Source: Humulus lupulus
Taxonomy: Eukaryota > Streptophyta > Magnoliopsida > Rosales > Cannabaceae
NCBI RefSeq assembly: GCF_963169125.1
Contig: NC_084793.1
Span: 37,412,578-37,476,577 of the forward strand
DNA length: 64,000 bases
Direction of reading: 5' to 3'
A program made the position numbers and the translations under genes. The notes under the pieces are model-generated. The model did not search any database. It saw only the letters and a list, made by a program, of their open reading frames with translations, and had not been told where the DNA came from. Positions within the stretch are counted from its first letter, which is position 1. Every line of letters begins with the position of its first letter. Of the stretch, positions 13,250 through 24,954 are shown piece after piece.

Positions 13250-16090
13250 TGTAACACCCTAAACTCCAGGGACCGTTACGGTGTGCATTTTAAATAGTGC
13301 TAAACTTGCTAATCGAGTCATTTGGCCATAATCGTGTAAGTAAGTATGATTAGTGGTTTAGGGATTAAAATTTTTGGTTAAGATATAACATTTCACTAGA
13401 ACGTTTACTGTATACATTGGGATCCCAAAAATATAATTTAAATGTCTATTACAAGAAAATATTTACAATTAGCCGATCTAAGCGGCAAAACATGGCTTAA
13501 CCCTAGTTTCTCTTTCAACCCTCGGCCGTAGCGGTCGAGCAGCCACATATGTAAACATCGTCACCTAAGCTCTCCAACTCAAGGATGGTCTTGCTTTCTT
13601 TTTCCTTTACCTGCACCACATAGCACCCGTGAGTCGAAGCCCAGCAAGAAAACTCAATATGCTCATGAACAGTCATATCATGACATCAAATCATATCTGG
13701 CATGCTTAGCAAACGTAGCTCTATTCAAGCATGCAAATAAATTAAGCTAATACTGGGGAATGTAGGATAAGAAATCCTGCCCTCCTGATTGGATGACTAT
13801 CAAGTCAATCCTAATCAGATGAGTGATTTAACACTGGAGGTTCTGGTAAACCATAATGAGTGACTGACAAGCAAGTCACCACGAGGCTCAGCACCCACAA
13901 CCATGCCAATGATGATCATACAAAGCTTATAGCCCTGAACAGATGAGTGAATATCACTTTAAGGTTCTGTTAAACCATAATGAGTGAATGACGAGCAAGT
14001 CACTATGGGGCTCAGCACCCATAGCCGTGTGACGAAACCATCACTTGGGCTTTCTGGCAATGGCTCTAATTAGACGAGTGATTTAACACTTGAGGTTCTG
14101 ATAAACCATACTGAGTGACTGATGGGTAAGTCATTAGCTTAAACAGATGAGTGACTGATGGGTAAGTCACACGGGGCTCGGCACCCATAGCCATGTGACT
14201 AAACAGTCACTGGGCTCGCTGGCCCTGACTCTAAATGACTAGCCTTTGGATAGACAAGTGCTTTTAGTTTTCATCGAACTTGAGGTCGGTCCAGCATTAA
14301 TGCTCATTTGAGTCATTCAATGCAGATGTCGATTAGATCTAATCTTTTATCGGCTTGCATTAAACACGCGAAGTCCGTCCTTGACTTTTTAGTCAATACC
14401 AGGTGACCAGTGCTTAGTACTACAACGAACTTGACAAGTAGGTCACAGCTTCATAGCTAATACTGACACCATTGCCAATTCAGACTAGTTAGTCAGAGCC
14501 ACGCACAAGTAAACAATGCTACCAGGCACATATCACATGTCAAATAACCAAATGTAGGGCATTCGGCATGCCTACTTAACAGTTGCTAGCATAATTATGA
14601 TCATGCACAAACACAGAGACTCAAGCTCTGATCAATCTCATATTCAACATTCATGGCATGCCCTAATCACATGTTTCTCGTGCATCATATGCATCACATT
14701 TAAACATCCAACATGCATCAAGAATAACCATGCATGTCACATATGGGGTGCAGTTTTCTTACCTTGGGTTCGAGCAAGAATTAGTAAAAGAACGACCCTT
14801 GAGAACGATCAATCCTTTGATCCTTTAGCGGTCACCTAATCATAACCAAATATGTAATCCCATCAATCAAATAAATCATAAAAAGATTTATAATCTAAAA
14901 CCTCACTCCCGGGATCCATCCCGCACTCTCGGCACTCCCAATCACCCAAACGGGATAGTGGAACCATCCACTGAGCCCCCAAAATCATCCAAAACCCCAA
15001 AAATAGGTTTGTTGGAAAGTGGACTAGCACTGGGGCGCTGCCCTAAGTCAGAGAGGCCCAGCTCCCTGCCCTGCCTAGCGCTGGGGCGCCTCCTGTAGAC
15101 TAGAAATTTTTCTGGTCTTCTCCCCTGCGATTTCTCTTGAAAACCAAACCTCCAAAACAATCCCAAACATCATAAAAACATCAAATTCAACCCCAAAACT
15201 TCATCTATATCACACTCTCATCAAAACCCAAGCAAACTTTCCCCAAAAACCTCCATGAATTCTCAACCTATCACTTCACAATTCTCAGCTGAAAAATAAA
15301 TGAAAAATAGAGTATAACCAGAATTCATGGCTGAATCCTTACCTCAAGCTTGATTTAGATCCTCTTCAATGGTTGAACCAAGGTACTAAGCCCTCAAACC
15401 TTGCTCTCTTAGCTTGGATCCTCAAGTAGGGTTCGAAAAGGAAAGGAAGAAGAAGAGAAGAATAGGTACGGGAGAGAGATGAGATAGGATGATGATGATG
15501 CTCTATTTTTCTTATACTTTCTACAGCCTTTGAATGATATATATCCTTTGCCAAATGACCATATTGCCCCTAGGTTATTTAAAGTCCTCTTAAGGCCACC
15601 AAAGGTAAAACCGTCCTTTCACATCTATCTCATTAATCATAATGAACACCCTCCAATTCCCGTTATTCTCAAAATTCTCAAATACCAATAAATCATATCC
15701 CGTTACCCTTTAATTTCCGGCAACGTTCTAATCATCAAATTACCCCGAGACTCACCCCGAGCCCCGAAACTAACCCCGTTATGACTAGACCGATAACATG
15801 CATTCCATGATCGTCTCATGCCGAATGGCTCGAACAAATCCACATATCATGTGGTCTTATTTTTAATTCACCCATATGCATGAAAATACACAATTACGCC
15901 CTCAACGGGCCAAATTACCAAAATGCCATTATAATTAAAAATGGACCCATATGCATGCATTTATCATCATATTATAATATAATTCACATAGACATGCATA
16001 TCACTATTTAATAACATAATAAATCAATTATGGCCCTCCCGGCCTCTCAATCAAGGTCCTAAACCTTATTAAGAAATTTGGGGCATTACA
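13250..16090 (-). mobile_element. Solo LTR nested inside the 11828-16758 solo LTR
   Basis: On the plus strand it starts TGTAACACCC and ends GGGCATTACA, flanked by GTTTA (13245-13249 and 16091-16095). The opening 150 bp resemble the plus-strand reading of element D's LTR (44260 onward). That includes TGCATTTTAAATAGTGCTAA, TGGGATCCCA and the GTGAG...CAGCAAGAAAAC block near 13630, so the LTR reads on the minus strand. At 2,841 bp it is long for a plant LTR. No coding sequence is present. Confidence 0.88.
13815..14215. repeat. Degenerate tandem repeat within the solo LTR (unit about 125 bp)
   Basis: Three to four copies share GATGAGTGA..., GGTTCTG(A/G)TAAACCATA, GAGTGACTGA and GGCTC(A/G)GCACCCA in the same order, with variable spacing. 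Confidence 0.7.
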
Positions 16091-17180
16091 GTTTAGATAA
16101 CAAACATATAACTTGTTTAGATAGCAAGTCTCAATAATATATTCCTTAGGCATATGATTTGTTTAGATAACGAGCCCCATAAATTTATATGACTTGTTTA
16201 GAAAGCTAAGCCCCGTAAATTTATTGGCATATGATTGCCTAGCTAGCAAGTCCCAAGAAGTATGATGGCCATTGTAATACTTGTTTTTTTTATTTATAGT
16301 CATATGTTTTATAGAATATGTTTATGATGAAGTTGTATGCTTATATGTGTTAGTAGATTTTCCTTGCTGGGCATTAGGCTCACTCCTTTATTTTTAATGT
16401 ATGCAGGAAAATAGATATGGTGGCAGAAGGATTCTTGGTAGCTTGGTTTTGTGTATTAAGGATGAAGGGATTCGATGGACTGCGTGACGATTCGAGGACG
16501 ACGTTATTTTTAGTCTCTTTAAATTATAATTTTATGTATTTTTCGCATTTAGCTTTTTAAACAACTTCATTTAGTTTAAAGTTATGTTTTATTTTAAAAC
16601 AATGGGATCCCATACCGCTCATTTATGTATTTCAATATTTACTTTGGAAGTTTTTTATAAAGTTATGAATATTTATTATGTATGTTTTCTAAAAAATAGT
16701 AGCTATGTCTAGTAGTATTTTATGGTCCAAGGCCTTAGAATTAGTTGGGTCATTACATATGTGACTCTGTGTGCTTGGTGAAATTAATTTAGTGATTAGC
16801 TTTGATTTGAGTTTTAATTGTCATGAAAACCTTAATTAATAAATTTCTTACAATCCTTTAATATATACATGTTAAGTGGGTTTGTGGATTTGTGGATCAA
16901 GATTTGACAATATTCTAGAACTTGCATAGTTTGTTGATTGAGCTGAAATTGGAATAATGCATGCTTAGGAAGATGATTTAGGCAATTATTTAGAACGATT
17001 GAGCCTTTCAAGCGAACCTTAATGTATTAAATCCTTAGTTACCCAATTTTGAGCTTAATGTGGATCTTTTTGTTGTTTGACACTTATTTTGAGCCTAATT
17101 GAAACTTTGTTATTTATCTTTCCTTTTGATATACCACGAGCATAAGAATAGTGATTGGGGGGTGGTTTGTAATGGAGTTT

Positions 17181-17911
17181 TGTTGTACCCTAAAATTAGC
17201 ACGAGTTCAATTACTCAGCTCGGGTACATCTGGCAGATGAATATGTGGAAAAATAGCCAAGTAAGATATATGGTTAACAATGATGTGAGCAGCTCGAGAC
17301 TCAATCTAGTTCGCAAACGATGTACAGGTTGCTATCAGACCGCCTCTTAGGATAACAATCCAGTTCGAAACTTATAGTGGCCGGATCCACATTTGGGGCG
17401 CTCTGAGCTTAATACGAACTAAGGATCAAATAGTATTTAAACACCAACTCGGGTGAGATATCGAGCTCATGGAAACCAGGTCAGAATGCATACTGAAGGA
17501 TCCCAAGAGATTCGAAGGCTCTTTATACGCTCATTAATGCCTAGGCTGATAGCAAGAGTATATTTTATTCTGTTATCAAATCATATCCCAATGTAAATGG
17601 GAATAATCTGTATTAAATGTATACCTTATTTATTCACGTGATTACCCAAAACTTTCCAAGAAATTCCCCTATAAATATCAAGGATAATGGTCAGGGAAGG
17701 GGACGACCTTTTTGTATTACTAAAACTCTGCAGAAATTGTGAGAGAAAAACAATAATGCTATCTCGTGGACTAGGTGGATTTTAACCACTGAACCACGTA
17801 AAAGTTGTGTGTGTACAAGAGGGTTCTTATTATTTCATTACAGTTTACGATTTAGCACTAATATCCCTATTAGATTTCTTAATCTACCGTTGGCAAAAAA
17901 CCGCGTCAACA
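17181..17911 (+). repeat. Element B 5-prime LTR with TATA box
   Basis: TGTTGTACCC...CGCGTCAACA, 731 bp, followed at once by GTTTGGTGCTTTCATTGAGAG, a primer-binding junction common in plant Tat elements. A CTATAAATA box lies at about 17670. The tRNA primer is not assigned. Confidence 0.75.
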
Positions 17912-17969
17912 GTTTGGTGCTTTCATTGAGAGCAAATTAGTGCTGCATAAGTTTCAGTAGAAATTCATC

Positions 17970-19085
17970 ATGGTGCTCACTCGATTGATGAATGACAATG
18001 AGATGGAACAGCCTGGTGGGCAGGAGGCCCATCATATTGCTGTTCCCACTGAAAGGGGCCCAGATGTACAACAACGTCATGAGAAACAACCAGTGGGCCA
18101 GGACGACGATGGGAGTTCAGCGTCACTCCCACCAAATCCTAATCCATGATATTTGATGGCTGTTGAGATGGAAAACACCCAATTAAGGATCCATATCGCT
18201 AGGGCAAATAGACAGATCGAGGAGGTCTTGGCTCGGTTACTCCCTCTTGCAATCGACGTTAATGTTGGAAAGATGCAAAGTGGGTCTCATAAGTCCCACA
18301 GGAATAATCGGTATAAACCTAGTCTTTCTGTCAGGATTGCCTCTTCGAGCTCTGTACCTTCAGAGTGAAACCACCGAAATGCTCAACCCACTGGTCATCA
18401 CAGGAGTCATCATCATTATGTCAGTCGGTCGGTCAGAACTGCGACCCCCAGCTTCGAGCTTTCTTCACAGATTCCCAAGAGTTCCCACAACAACCCACCA
18501 GGGCGGACTAGGACAAGTTCACAGAGGAAAAATGCTCCAACAAATCCTTCTGTGCCACGATCATAACCCTAGGCACAGAGAACTCAAGACATTGGGGTGG
18601 AGCCAAGGCGGGCTAATTTAGTTTGTCCCGATGGAATGAGGATAGCCTTGTCAATAAGGCATCCACCATCACCGGTTAGACATCTTACACCACCTCGTCC
18701 ACAGTGAGATGCTCCAGCTCGTGGGAATAGTAGGAGAAATCCTCCCCCGTCAGTAGATACTTACATCCCTTGGGCACGTGCTGAGAATCCAGGTCCTCGA
18801 TCTTAGCCTCGGGCCATAAGTTTTGTAAATGGAAGTTACTGGATGGGAAGCCAGCGTGGAGGTAGTTTTGAAAACGACCTGAGGAATCATCTGAGCTTAG
18901 CACAAAGTCCGCGATATGACCCATAGCCCGACCTGTGCGGTCATTTGAACTCACAAAGAAGGTATCCAGCTCGTAACGAGGATGTTAGTTATACTTGACA
19001 TAAGGGAGATTTGTCTATTGTACGCGACAATAGGAATGTCCCACCTAACCAAGCTCGAACTTGGAGGGACAACAACCCATCAAAA
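17970..19085 (+). pseudogene. Element B gag, N-terminal part
   Basis: The ATG at 17970 is the first after the primer-binding site and starts a frame (MVLTRLMNDNEMEQ) that runs into NP, then TGA at 18147, and resumes. The encoded protein is rich in Arg, Ser, Pro and Asn, with a short helical stretch (VEMENTQLRIHIARANRQIE) typical of Tat gag N-termini. Several stops (near 18366, 18568 and 18707) show decay. At 19085 the reading is cut by the Copia solo LTR; the conserved gag domain resumes at 31643. Confidence 0.6.
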
Positions 19086-19111
19086 TGTTAGGAACAAGTT
19101 TCCTAATACGT

Positions 19112-19990
19112 AGCTATTGACAACAAATTTGGCCAACGACGTGTAGACGTCAAAACTACAATAAACCTTCAAGAGAAAAATACGACACAGATAATTTTTA
19201 TAGTGGTTCAGCCCCAATGTGTTGGTAATAGCCTAGTCCACTTAGAGTTATGATTATAAATCTACACTCAAGATCAGATGAACCTGAGTCAACTGAGTTT
19301 CTTCAGTGCAGATGAAAAGAATACAATACTTCTCTCAAAATACCAAAAATCTCTTAGGAAAATCAGAATCCGAAAAATCCTTTAAATGATGCCATGAGCT
19401 TTGTATTTATATGCCCAGGATCGTACCACTAAAATCCCTCATAATCGGGATCTTTTTATTACTCTCACAATATTTAGTTAATAATAATATTTAAAATACA
19501 ACAATACACAACTTCTCTAGGATAATCTGAGAGATTCCCGCGTAGGCACGACTGATTCTAATCTAAGTCATTGCTGGAATTTCGCTTGCATAAAAATAAT
19601 CTGTTAAGTAAGTCGGTGTCACTTCTTGGAGAGAAACTGGTCGGCCAAACACCTGACTGGTCGGCCAAACACTCCTCTGGTTGGCCAAGCACTTGACTGG
19701 TAGGCCAAACACTCCACAGGTCGGCCAAACACTCCACCGGTCGGCCAAGCACTTGACTGGTTGGCCAAGCACTCCTTCAGTCGGTCTAGCACTTCTCCGG
19801 TCGGCCAAGCACTTGACTGGTCGGCTAGAGCAGGTAACTGATCAGTCAAGTATCTCTTGCCACTTGTCACCTTTATTGACACGTCACCATTTTCAAATTG
19901 TGGGGATAACATTTGCCCCCTAAGTTTATTATATGGTATACTCATATAATAAACTTTCTTCTCCAACAGCGGATGATAAGAAAAACTGAC
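19112..19990 (+). repeat. Element A left LTR, plus orientation
   Basis: Alignable by eye to the minus strand from 29503 down to about 28440. Shared landmarks are GACACAGATAATTTT, TATAGTGGTTCA, TATTTATAT at 19404, TTAAAATACAACAATA, the 20-bp array, GGGGATAACATTT and AAGTTTATTATATG. Similarity fades after about 19970, so the 3-prime limit is approximate. Confidence 0.75.
19637..19834 (+). repeat. 20-bp minisatellite in the LTR, about 10 units
   Basis: Unit CTGGTCGGCCAAGCACTTGA with variants ending in ACTCCA or ACTCCT. The inverted LTR has its own array at about 28660-28935 with different variants, some reading GGTCTAACATGACACATC. Confidence 0.9.
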
Positions 19991-20099
19991 TGTACACATT
20001 TTCCCGCCTTTGTAACCAAACTACCACGACGTCGTACCAGACCACAATCACAATAATTAATTGCTCCCAAACGTGGGAGAGACAATATACCCAAGAAAA

Positions 20100-20165
20100 T
20101 TCCAAGAGTCTAATAATAAGTGACCATTTCCACTTTTCCCCTTAAATAGACCCATAAGTGTGCTC
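20100..20165 (+). promoter_or_regulatory. Candidate promoter of the accessory gene (TATA-like)
   Basis: CCCCTTAAATAGACCC at about 20138-20153 lies just outside the alignable LTR and upstream of a pyrimidine/A-rich leader and the accessory gene. This is inference from position and sequence only. Confidence 0.35.
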
Positions 20166-20754
20166 ACAACTCACAAGCAAAAAAGAAAACCAAAAGGCTC
20201 CCAAACCTCTTCATTCTCTCTTGGCCGTGACCTCTCAAATCCCCTCCATCTCTTGGCCGAAAACCTCCAAAAATCCAAGGAAGGCTCCAATTTTCTCCAA
20301 GAAAATCCAAGGGTTCCTCAAGAAATCAAAACATTTGGGTAAGCTCTTCTTCCTCATCTCCATTTATGTTTTTTTTTTCTCAAAGCTTGAAAAAAAAAAC
20401 TTGTAGGTCGAAACCCCCATAGGAAATACTCTTAATTTTTGTTCGAATCCTTGATATATAATGTGTATTGTGGTTGTTTTGATGTAGTTTAGGCTATGGG
20501 TAAATCAATTTTGTCTTCAATTTCATGAAAATTTGAAGAAAAACTAATTTTTCACCCCAAATTGCATATTTGGGTTTATGGGTATTTGATGAACAAATAG
20601 GATCCCTAGAACTTCATAAACCTTTCAAATCCCATATTTTGATCTTGTTGTAGTGTACTTTGAGTGAGGAAAATATGTTTGTATCAATGCCCTTTGGGAT
20701 TTAGATAGTGTCCTATAACTAGCCTCTCAGAATTAGCATGCTAGGGATTCACAT

Positions 20755-21345
20755 ATATGGCCGCTCGGCCATATTTTTTGAAAATCATTGACGGCATCAC
20801 CTAGCCGATCGGAGACGATGCCAGCCACTCGGACCAACTTGTAACGATCGGACACAATGGATGCGCACCCCATCTACTCGAACACCACCTACCTAATTGG
20901 AAGAAATGCCCAGCCGCTCGGACCATCTTTCAACTGCTCCTCGGAACCAAAGCATAGCCCCTCGGATGCATGCTTGATGCAGCTCCTCGAGTGCACCACC
21001 AACTGCTCGGACAAAGGGCCCAGCTCCTCGGATGCATGCCAGCAACACCTCAGCACCCACTACTCGGACGCACGTATACACTGCCACCCGATCGGCCATC
21101 ACCATCCACCCAGACACTATGCACGCTTGCTCGGACACCATGCGCGCCTACTGCAGCTCTTCGGATGCACACCTCGGCTCGGACGCCATTCAACTGCTCG
21201 GATGTGCACACAGCCAATCGAATGGCACGCCCAGCTGCTCGGGCACCACACGCCACCCGATCGGACAACAGGCCTAACTCCTTGGCATCTTCGGATGCGC
21301 GCATGCCAAGCCACTCGGATGACACTGCCCCAGCCGATATGTGCA
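20755..21345 (+). repeat. GC-rich degenerate array of CTCGGA words upstream of the accessory ORF
   Basis: About twenty occurrences of (A/G/C)CTCGGA or GATCGGA in 590 bp, with irregular spacing, GC-rich in an AT-rich setting. Open frames on both strands here follow from the composition. It lies between the candidate promoter and the ORF, probably in a leader or intron: an acceptor-like TTTTTTATAG precedes ATG 21504. Confidence 0.6.
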
Positions 21346-21503
21346 TGCATATTTTGGGCATCAAACTTTATGTTTCCCTCATACATGCTATATTTTCACT
21401 AACCAGATAAATATTTTCTGAGCAGTAAAATAAATATTTTTCTTTTGAACTAATTGATTTATATTTGTTTGGTTACTCACCTCCCCATATTTATTTTTTA
21501 TAG

Positions 21504-23984
21504 ATGAATCGCTTCGACTATAGGGGAGGTGACAACCATACAAATTCTGACACTTTAATTCCACAATCAAGCGATACTCCTCAAAGTAGCAACTCTTCAT
21601 CTAAGTCTCCTAGCAGTCGCACCCCCGAAGATCGCCTTCGCCGTCTTAAAAAAATCCTTCCCCGATCAGCCTTATATTTCCTCCATGAAGAACATTTTCT
21701 CAATCAACAGGCTGAACATCTAGAAATGAGGGTGAAGAAATCCAATCGACTTCCTCAGGACCAAGACCCTCAGGTGGCTCGTAGAGCCGCACAGAAGGTA
21801 GTGGAACGTAGCGAAGTCCAAACTATGGCTTCTTCAAGACCACCTCGCGAGATACAAAAACCCAGCAAGCCTCGGAGAAAAATCATTCAGAAATTTACCA
21901 CCGAGATTCAACAATTAGCTGTTCAAAAACCAAGAAAAGACGGAGACGAAACACCCTCTAGGTTTACAACCAAACCCTCCAAACTTAACCCCTGCATGTT
22001 TGACAAACACATTCAAGCTTCGGGCCTGAAAGGGGTTAACGTGATATGCCCGCGTCCTCATCAAAGAGCCAACAAGCCTTGTGGACCTTACTGTGCCTGG
22101 TCCAGACACCACGTATTCACAGGAGCTACCATTTCGCTACATCATTTCTTTCGGTCAGTAGCGGACTATTTCAACATCTCTCATTTCCAGATTGCTCCCA
22201 ATGGGATTCAGACATTGTCCGCTTTAGACATTCTATACTTCCTGCAAGGTTGGGATCCACCCACTCCTCATGAAGTGCACTACCTCTTCGACTTCAGGAC
22301 CAACCCAAGCCACAAGAATATAGGTTTTTTCCACCTATTCCACAGGCATAAAGGGATCAAATACCTCCATGGTATTGCTCATAAATCAAATCCCAGAAAA
22401 TACTATACAAAGTATTTTCTGACTTCAAATATCAAAGCCAACAACTTAGCCTTTACACATGCGGGTCCATTTCACCAGCCCTTGCCTACCAAGGAATTGT
22501 GTTCCTAAGCAGAAGAACTGGCTAACATGTTCACCGAGGAGAAGAATGTAAAAGAGTTGGTTAACTTGGACAATCTTTAGATGGTGGGGTTGTTACCAAG
22601 CAACCAGAACATCATAGGAGAAAGTACTACTGAGGAAGCGAATGCAACTGACCAGTCCAACGCTGACACCGAAGTAGTGACCGATCAGTTCTCTCCCGGA
22701 CCGTCTCCTTACTCTCGTAGACCAGGTGACCTTATCATTAAGGAACCCCTTCCAGAGGATCAACATAGATGTGTCGCTCCCACACAGCCTGGGAAAGGAA
22801 AGACCATTTAGCTTCATAGGGACTTCAGCTCATCATCTGATGAAGAGGACGACTTTCTTGATCAAATCTTAAACTCAAGTTCAGTAGTCATAGTTTGATG
22901 TTTGGTTATAAATAACTTGATTATACAGAATCTATAGAGGTGTCTAGTAGTAGTAAAATATTTATCTACATATTGCTCCAATTTTTACTAACAAATCTTG
23001 TGTTTACTCTTTTGCAGATTCAGAGATGTCAAGCAATTCAACACTGCCCTTGCCCAAAAGAGGAAACCTGGGGAGGGAAGTGGCTCAACTCCTCCAAAAA
23101 AAGTCCCAAGGACAACCCCAACCAGCCAGGGAAGACAACCCAAGCAGCCCATCACGATCCCACAGTTGACCCCCTCATTGATTTCTCCCTCTGCGAGTTT
23201 AACCCCCACTCGCTCGACTGGCTTAAGTGAGCCCCTTCGCATTGCTGGCAACATTGGGAAGGAATTGTTTGAGCAAACTCTTCACGATGCTTCAACAATT
23301 AAAAGCTTTGAATCTCTGCCTCGGCTCAGTGTTGAAGTTGTCCTGCAAAGGGGGCTGGCCCAACTGATGAATGTAAGTATTTTATCATAAGACATCCAAG
23401 TTTGTTATTATTTGCTTTTACTTGTAGTAACTTTCTGTTTTCCACTGCAGTCGCTCATTACAATCAGCCATGCTCAGCACCGAGCAGTGGACTACAAGGA
23501 GTTAATCAAGGTATTGAATGATCATCTGGTGGAAGCCCAAACCAAAGTATAAACTTTAACTTCTTCTGAAAAGGATCTTAGATCCAAGGTTGAGCAGGTG
23601 GAGAAAACCATTGCCGAGCGGGATGGATCTCTTAGGGAGCTGGCTGATGAAAACCAGAAGCAACTTCAAATTAACAAGACGTTGACTGATTAGGTAGAAA
23701 AACAGACTCGCGAGAACGAGGAGCTGAAGCGAGAAAAAGAAGCCGATCTCGCTCGCTACGAGGAGATTTGTTTCAACTGCTTCTATTAGGTATGGAAGTT
23801 GAACAAACCACTCAATCTCGACTTTCTCATAGAGGAGGCCAAAACAGAAGAACTTGCCAAATGCGAGGCAAAGGTCGCTGAGGAGGCAGCTAATCATGCT
23901 GGTGTTACACCTTTTTCTCCCACATTATCGTTTCGACCGGAAGAAGTCACTGATGCTGAGGATGGTGTTGATCAACCTGAGTGA
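21504..23984 (+). pseudogene. Accessory protein of Tat element A (putative gypsy-type transposon domain plus coiled coil), antisense to pol
   Basis: ATG 21504 follows TTTTTTATAG. The first part gives a basic region and then a conserved block: HHVFTGATISLHHFFRSV, QIAPNGIQ, FLQGWDPP, HYLFDFR. This matches the plant 'putative gypsy type transposon' family (Transposase_28 type) from memory of its pattern. A TAA at 22506 and a TAG at 22579 break the frame. Two introns are suggested: acceptors at about 23019 (TTTTGCAG) and 23450 (CACTGCAG), and a GTAAGTATT donor at 23372. The last part (23451-23984) is a long coiled coil rich in Glu, Lys and Leu, with stops. The role in retrotransposition is unknown. 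Confidence 0.65.
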
Positions 23985-24954
23985 CAATCCAACCAGGGAG
24001 CCCCATAGCCGACCAGTGAGCCTCTATCTGACCAGAGAACTCCTTACCCGACTAGTAGACATTTATTTTATATTTTGCTATTGTACTTTGCTCGTATGGC
24101 CGAGCTATTGGCATGAACACTTCACTTTTTTAGACTTGAGTCATTTAAAAGTTTTATTCCATAGATGCCTTACATTTTCATATGAGTACTTAGTTTTCTA
24201 ACTTTGAAATTCTAAACATTTCATAAGTTACTACTAAGCATGCTTTCTCACATTCTTATTGCTCTAACATTTTATGAGCATAGCGTTTTATTTACACACA
24301 AATAGTTGTTCTTAACTTAAAATTTTGAAAAAATTCCAAGTTACTTAAGCTTTGTAAAACAAGTTAGCTTAATGACCCTTTTGACTTCAAAAATTTACAA
24401 GTCAGCCTGAAAACAAATATCTTTGCTCGTGTTCTTATTGGTTGTGTTGAGTTGTATACCAGTATACCCTATGTGCCCCCCAAGTGATTGAGGGTTGAAA
24501 AATCCTTGATCACTTGCTACTTGACCGAATTTGTCCGAGCAGTTATTACTCGTGAAACACATTGAATATAAAGAGGATATTTAAGCAGTTAAACACTGCA
24601 AAAACATGCGACTATTTAAATGTTGGTCATTCATCTAATGGATACCGACCAGTTGAACACTGCCCGATCTTTCCTCCAGAAAACCTTTTTTGTTTTAAGA
24701 TGCACTGACAGTTGAACACTGCCAAAGTAAGAATAATCAACACATATGCAAAATTTGTAGCAAGATTCGACCGCGCTGCGCGTGATCTCTTTTATTACTC
24801 GTAAAAAAAAGGACAAAGTGTGTCTAATTACGAGTCTCAAACAAAATAAAATTGTTCAAAAATAAAATGACTAGTTAGCAAATAGCCAGTTCACAAACAA
24901 ACTTAAATAACAAGTTAAACACTTGAAACTAAGCTACTACTCTGTAAGCAGTAT
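23985..24954. other. Convergent 3-prime region between accessory gene and pol
   Basis: No gene seen. Both transcription units end here. Three copies of a CAGTTGAACACTGCC-like word occur at about 24579, 24652 and 24710. Confidence 0.5.

Larger units (their letters stand above)
11828..16758 (+). mobile_element. Solo LTR of a chromovirus (same family as element C), interrupted by a second solo LTR
   Basis: Starts TGTAGAGTCCC and ends GGGTCATTACA, flanked by TATGT (11823-11827 and 16759-16763). The sequence matches, in the opposite orientation, element C's LTR at 32465-34496, including the TAG repeat, the GATATATC hairpin words, a CTATAAATA TATA box at 12633 and the TTGCTGGGCATTAGGCTCAC block near 16366. 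Without the inserted LTR it is about 2,085 bp, against 2,032 bp for C's LTR. One LTR with a target duplication and no internal region is the signature of LTR-LTR recombination. Confidence 0.9.
10011..17180 (+). mobile_element. Element F: Athila-like, probably non-autonomous LTR retrotransposon (5-prime LTR end plus internal region)
   Basis: The LTR tail ends ...CCACAACA at 10362 and is followed by TTTTTGGCGTCGTTGTTGGGGA, close to the TTTGGCGCCGTTGCCGGGGA start of Athila-type internal regions. A short gag remnant (10535-10876), an AAGTTTGGGGGAAGGG purine tract (about 11644-11660) and a 3-prime non-coding tail (16764-17180, with GATTGGGGGGTGG near 17153) follow. No pol is present, so it was probably non-autonomous or deleted. 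Its LTR tail resembles the end of the solo LTR at 57454-58774 read on the minus strand. The solo LTR at 11828-16758 interrupts it, and element B starts at its right end. Confidence 0.5.

Noticed and set aside
19637..19834. CRISPR-like spaced repeats
   Set aside because: Units are contiguous without spacers, in a plant LTR; it is a minisatellite.
19112..19990. Left LTR of A as an unrelated solo LTR inserted later
   Set aside because: No second target duplication is visible at its inner edge, while the outer GTAGC/GCAGC pair fits A as one unit. Not fully excluded.
19563..19999. Minus-strand repetitive proteins (SVWPTS-like repeats)
   Set aside because: Direct translation of the 20-bp LTR minisatellite in three frames.
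20857..21410. Long overlapping frames on both strands (up to 181 codons)
   Set aside because: They arise from the GC-rich CTCGGA array; His/Ser/Thr-rich translations in several frames at once and no known domain.
24631..24840. 69-codon minus-strand frame downstream of A integrase
   Set aside because: After the pol stop, no domain, and not kept in element B; treated as 3-prime non-coding.
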